NCBI RefSeq assembly: GCF_947492965.1
Contig: NZ_CANLOZ010000005.1
Span: forward strand, 372,001-436,000
Direction: 5' to 3'
DNA length: 64,000 bases
DNA from: an uncultured Aquimarina sp.
GTDB taxonomy: Bacteria > Bacteroidota > Bacteroidia > Flavobacteriales > Flavobacteriaceae
This document shows positions 63,237-64,000 of this stretch, in pieces. The notes under the pieces are model-generated. The model did not search any database and had not been told where the DNA came from. It saw only the letters and a list, made by a program, of their open reading frames with translations. Position numbers and translations under genes: made by a program. Position 1 is the stretch's first letter. Each line of letters begins with the position of its first letter.

Positions 63237-64000
63237 TTAATCTCCATCGGCATCTACAAAATCAACATTAACCGATATTGCCTGAAGCATATCTACTTTG
63301 ATCAATACAACGTTCTTTTGTAATTCATCGTAAGTATTAAGCATCAAACTATTATTTGTTCTTACTTGTTCAGAGAAATCATTATTTAAATTAGCAGCAG
63401 TCGTTCTTGCTACGTTAAACTGATTATTGATCAAAGTACTTAAATCTTCTCCATCTTTAATGGTATTAAGAAAATCTAAATACGTCTTAAGACTTTGTCC
63501 TGTTGTACTACTTGTAAAATGCTCTCCATTAAAAAAGTCCTGAAGGGCATCCAGATTAGCATTGAATAGCATTTTCGAAATATCTCCCTTATAAAACCCT
63601 TCTACTCTGTCTTCTAGTGGAGACCCTGAAAATACTCCTGCAGGAATACCTACTTTCCCAGCCCTTAGATGCTTTTCATAATGAAAAATAAAATCGTTTA
63701 CAATTCTATCAACCGAACTAGTAGCAGAAGATCCGCTATTATTCACAAAAGTATCTCTATAATTGGCAGTCCAATCAGTAACCACCTGAGATGTTAATGC
63801 ATCCATTCTATTTACTAAATTGGTAAGATATTCTTTATAATCAGCACCTGCAGTAGCATCGGTAAAAACACTAACAATATTAGTATCCGAATCAGAAACA
63901 CCATTTATTAAATAATCCAAAGCACCAAATCCTTGTTCATCCTGCTGGCTAATAGAAGAAAGATCATAAGAACCAGAGGAGATATTACTTTCGATATTAG
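63237..64000 (-). CDS. Imelysin-family (M75) protein, 5' truncated by window edge
   Basis: The frame runs open from the stop at 63237 to the window edge; it has no start here, so the N-terminus lies beyond 64000. The visible part shows GFGALDYLING, resembling the imelysin family motif around G-x-x-A-x-E/D-Y-L-x-x-G, and a long helical C-terminus (FSEQVRTNNSLMLNTYDELQ). Imelysins and IrpA-like proteins are periplasmic or surface proteins tied to iron uptake and carry no confirmed peptidase activity. The context with a TonB receptor and HTTM protein supports an iron role. Confidence 0.75.
   Translation of the reverse strand, partial: NIESNISSGSYDLSSISQQDEQGFGALDYLINGVSDSDTNIVSVFTDATAGADYKEYLTNLVNRMDALTSQVVTDWTANYRDTFVNNSGSSATSSVDRIVNDFIFHYEKHLRAGKVGIPAGVFSGSPLEDRVEGFYKGDISKMLFNANLDALQDFFNGEHFTSSTTGQSLKTYLDFLNTIKDGEDLSTLINNQFNVARTTAANLNNDFSEQVRTNNSLMLNTYDELQKNVVLIKVDMLQAISVNVDFVDADGD

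Noticed and set aside
1..64000. tRNA, rRNA and CRISPR arrays
   Set aside because: No cloverleaf-type signals (such as GGTTCGAATCC), rRNA-like stretches or spaced direct repeats were seen by eye.

Overview
The window looks like the chromosome of a marine Flavobacteriaceae bacterium (Bacteroidota), most like Aquimarina and its relatives. The evidence is the AT-rich composition, short AT-rich intergenic gaps with weak or absent Shine-Dalgarno sequences, several TTG/GTG starts, a type IX secretion C-terminal domain, SusC/FecA-like TonB-dependent receptors with carboxypeptidase-regulatory N-termini, DUF6090 proteins, and many Flavobacteriia-type Crp/Fnr, AraC and LytTR regulators. The genus is an inference by eye. 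I saw no rRNA, tRNA, CRISPR array, prophage or intact transposase.

1-11.6 kb: small accessory genes. These include a zincin-like lipoprotein, a serine hydrolase broken by one in-frame TGA, an alpha/beta hydrolase, an L,D-transpeptidase, a Tat-exported TIM-barrel protein, a PEP-mutase/isocitrate-lyase homologue overlapping an Ada-type alkylation-repair gene, and a DoxX-like membrane protein. 11.6-26.4 kb: a regulator-rich stretch. It starts with ribB and a Crp/Fnr gene behind a near-perfect FNR-type palindrome. It then has a truncated Crp/Fnr copy and two further Crp/Fnr genes, each followed by a small four-helix membrane protein. It also holds a T9SS cargo protein, tandem DUF6090 proteins, an M23-like peptidase, a PD40 propeller protein and a 162-bp palindromic MITE-like element.

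26.5-44 kb: a large AsmA-family protein; DUF2071, isochorismatase, VOC and AraC genes; an AraC-DUF5367-DUF1772-NmrA cluster; a 655-residue DoxX chimera; and a serine hydrolase overlapping an alginate-export-like porin gene. 44-51 kb: a TonB-dependent receptor gene divergent from a LytS/LytTR two-component operon that continues into a reductase and a DUF2306 protein. 51.5-58.7 kb: Hsp20, a TerB-like protein, DUF1456, a methyltransferase resembling those of polyketide synthases, and a tricorn-type protease. 58.8-64 kb (minus strand): a PAS protein, then an imelysin - HTTM (vitamin-K-carboxylase-like) - TonB receptor operon that looks like iron uptake.

The strongest unexplained signal is a shared promoter-like motif (GTAACATTT, then TACTWATA starting exactly 22 nt from the first G). 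It occurs four times, each time just upstream of genes of unknown function (9.6, 15.7, 20.6 and 31.2 kb). It looks like the regulon of an ECF-type sigma factor.
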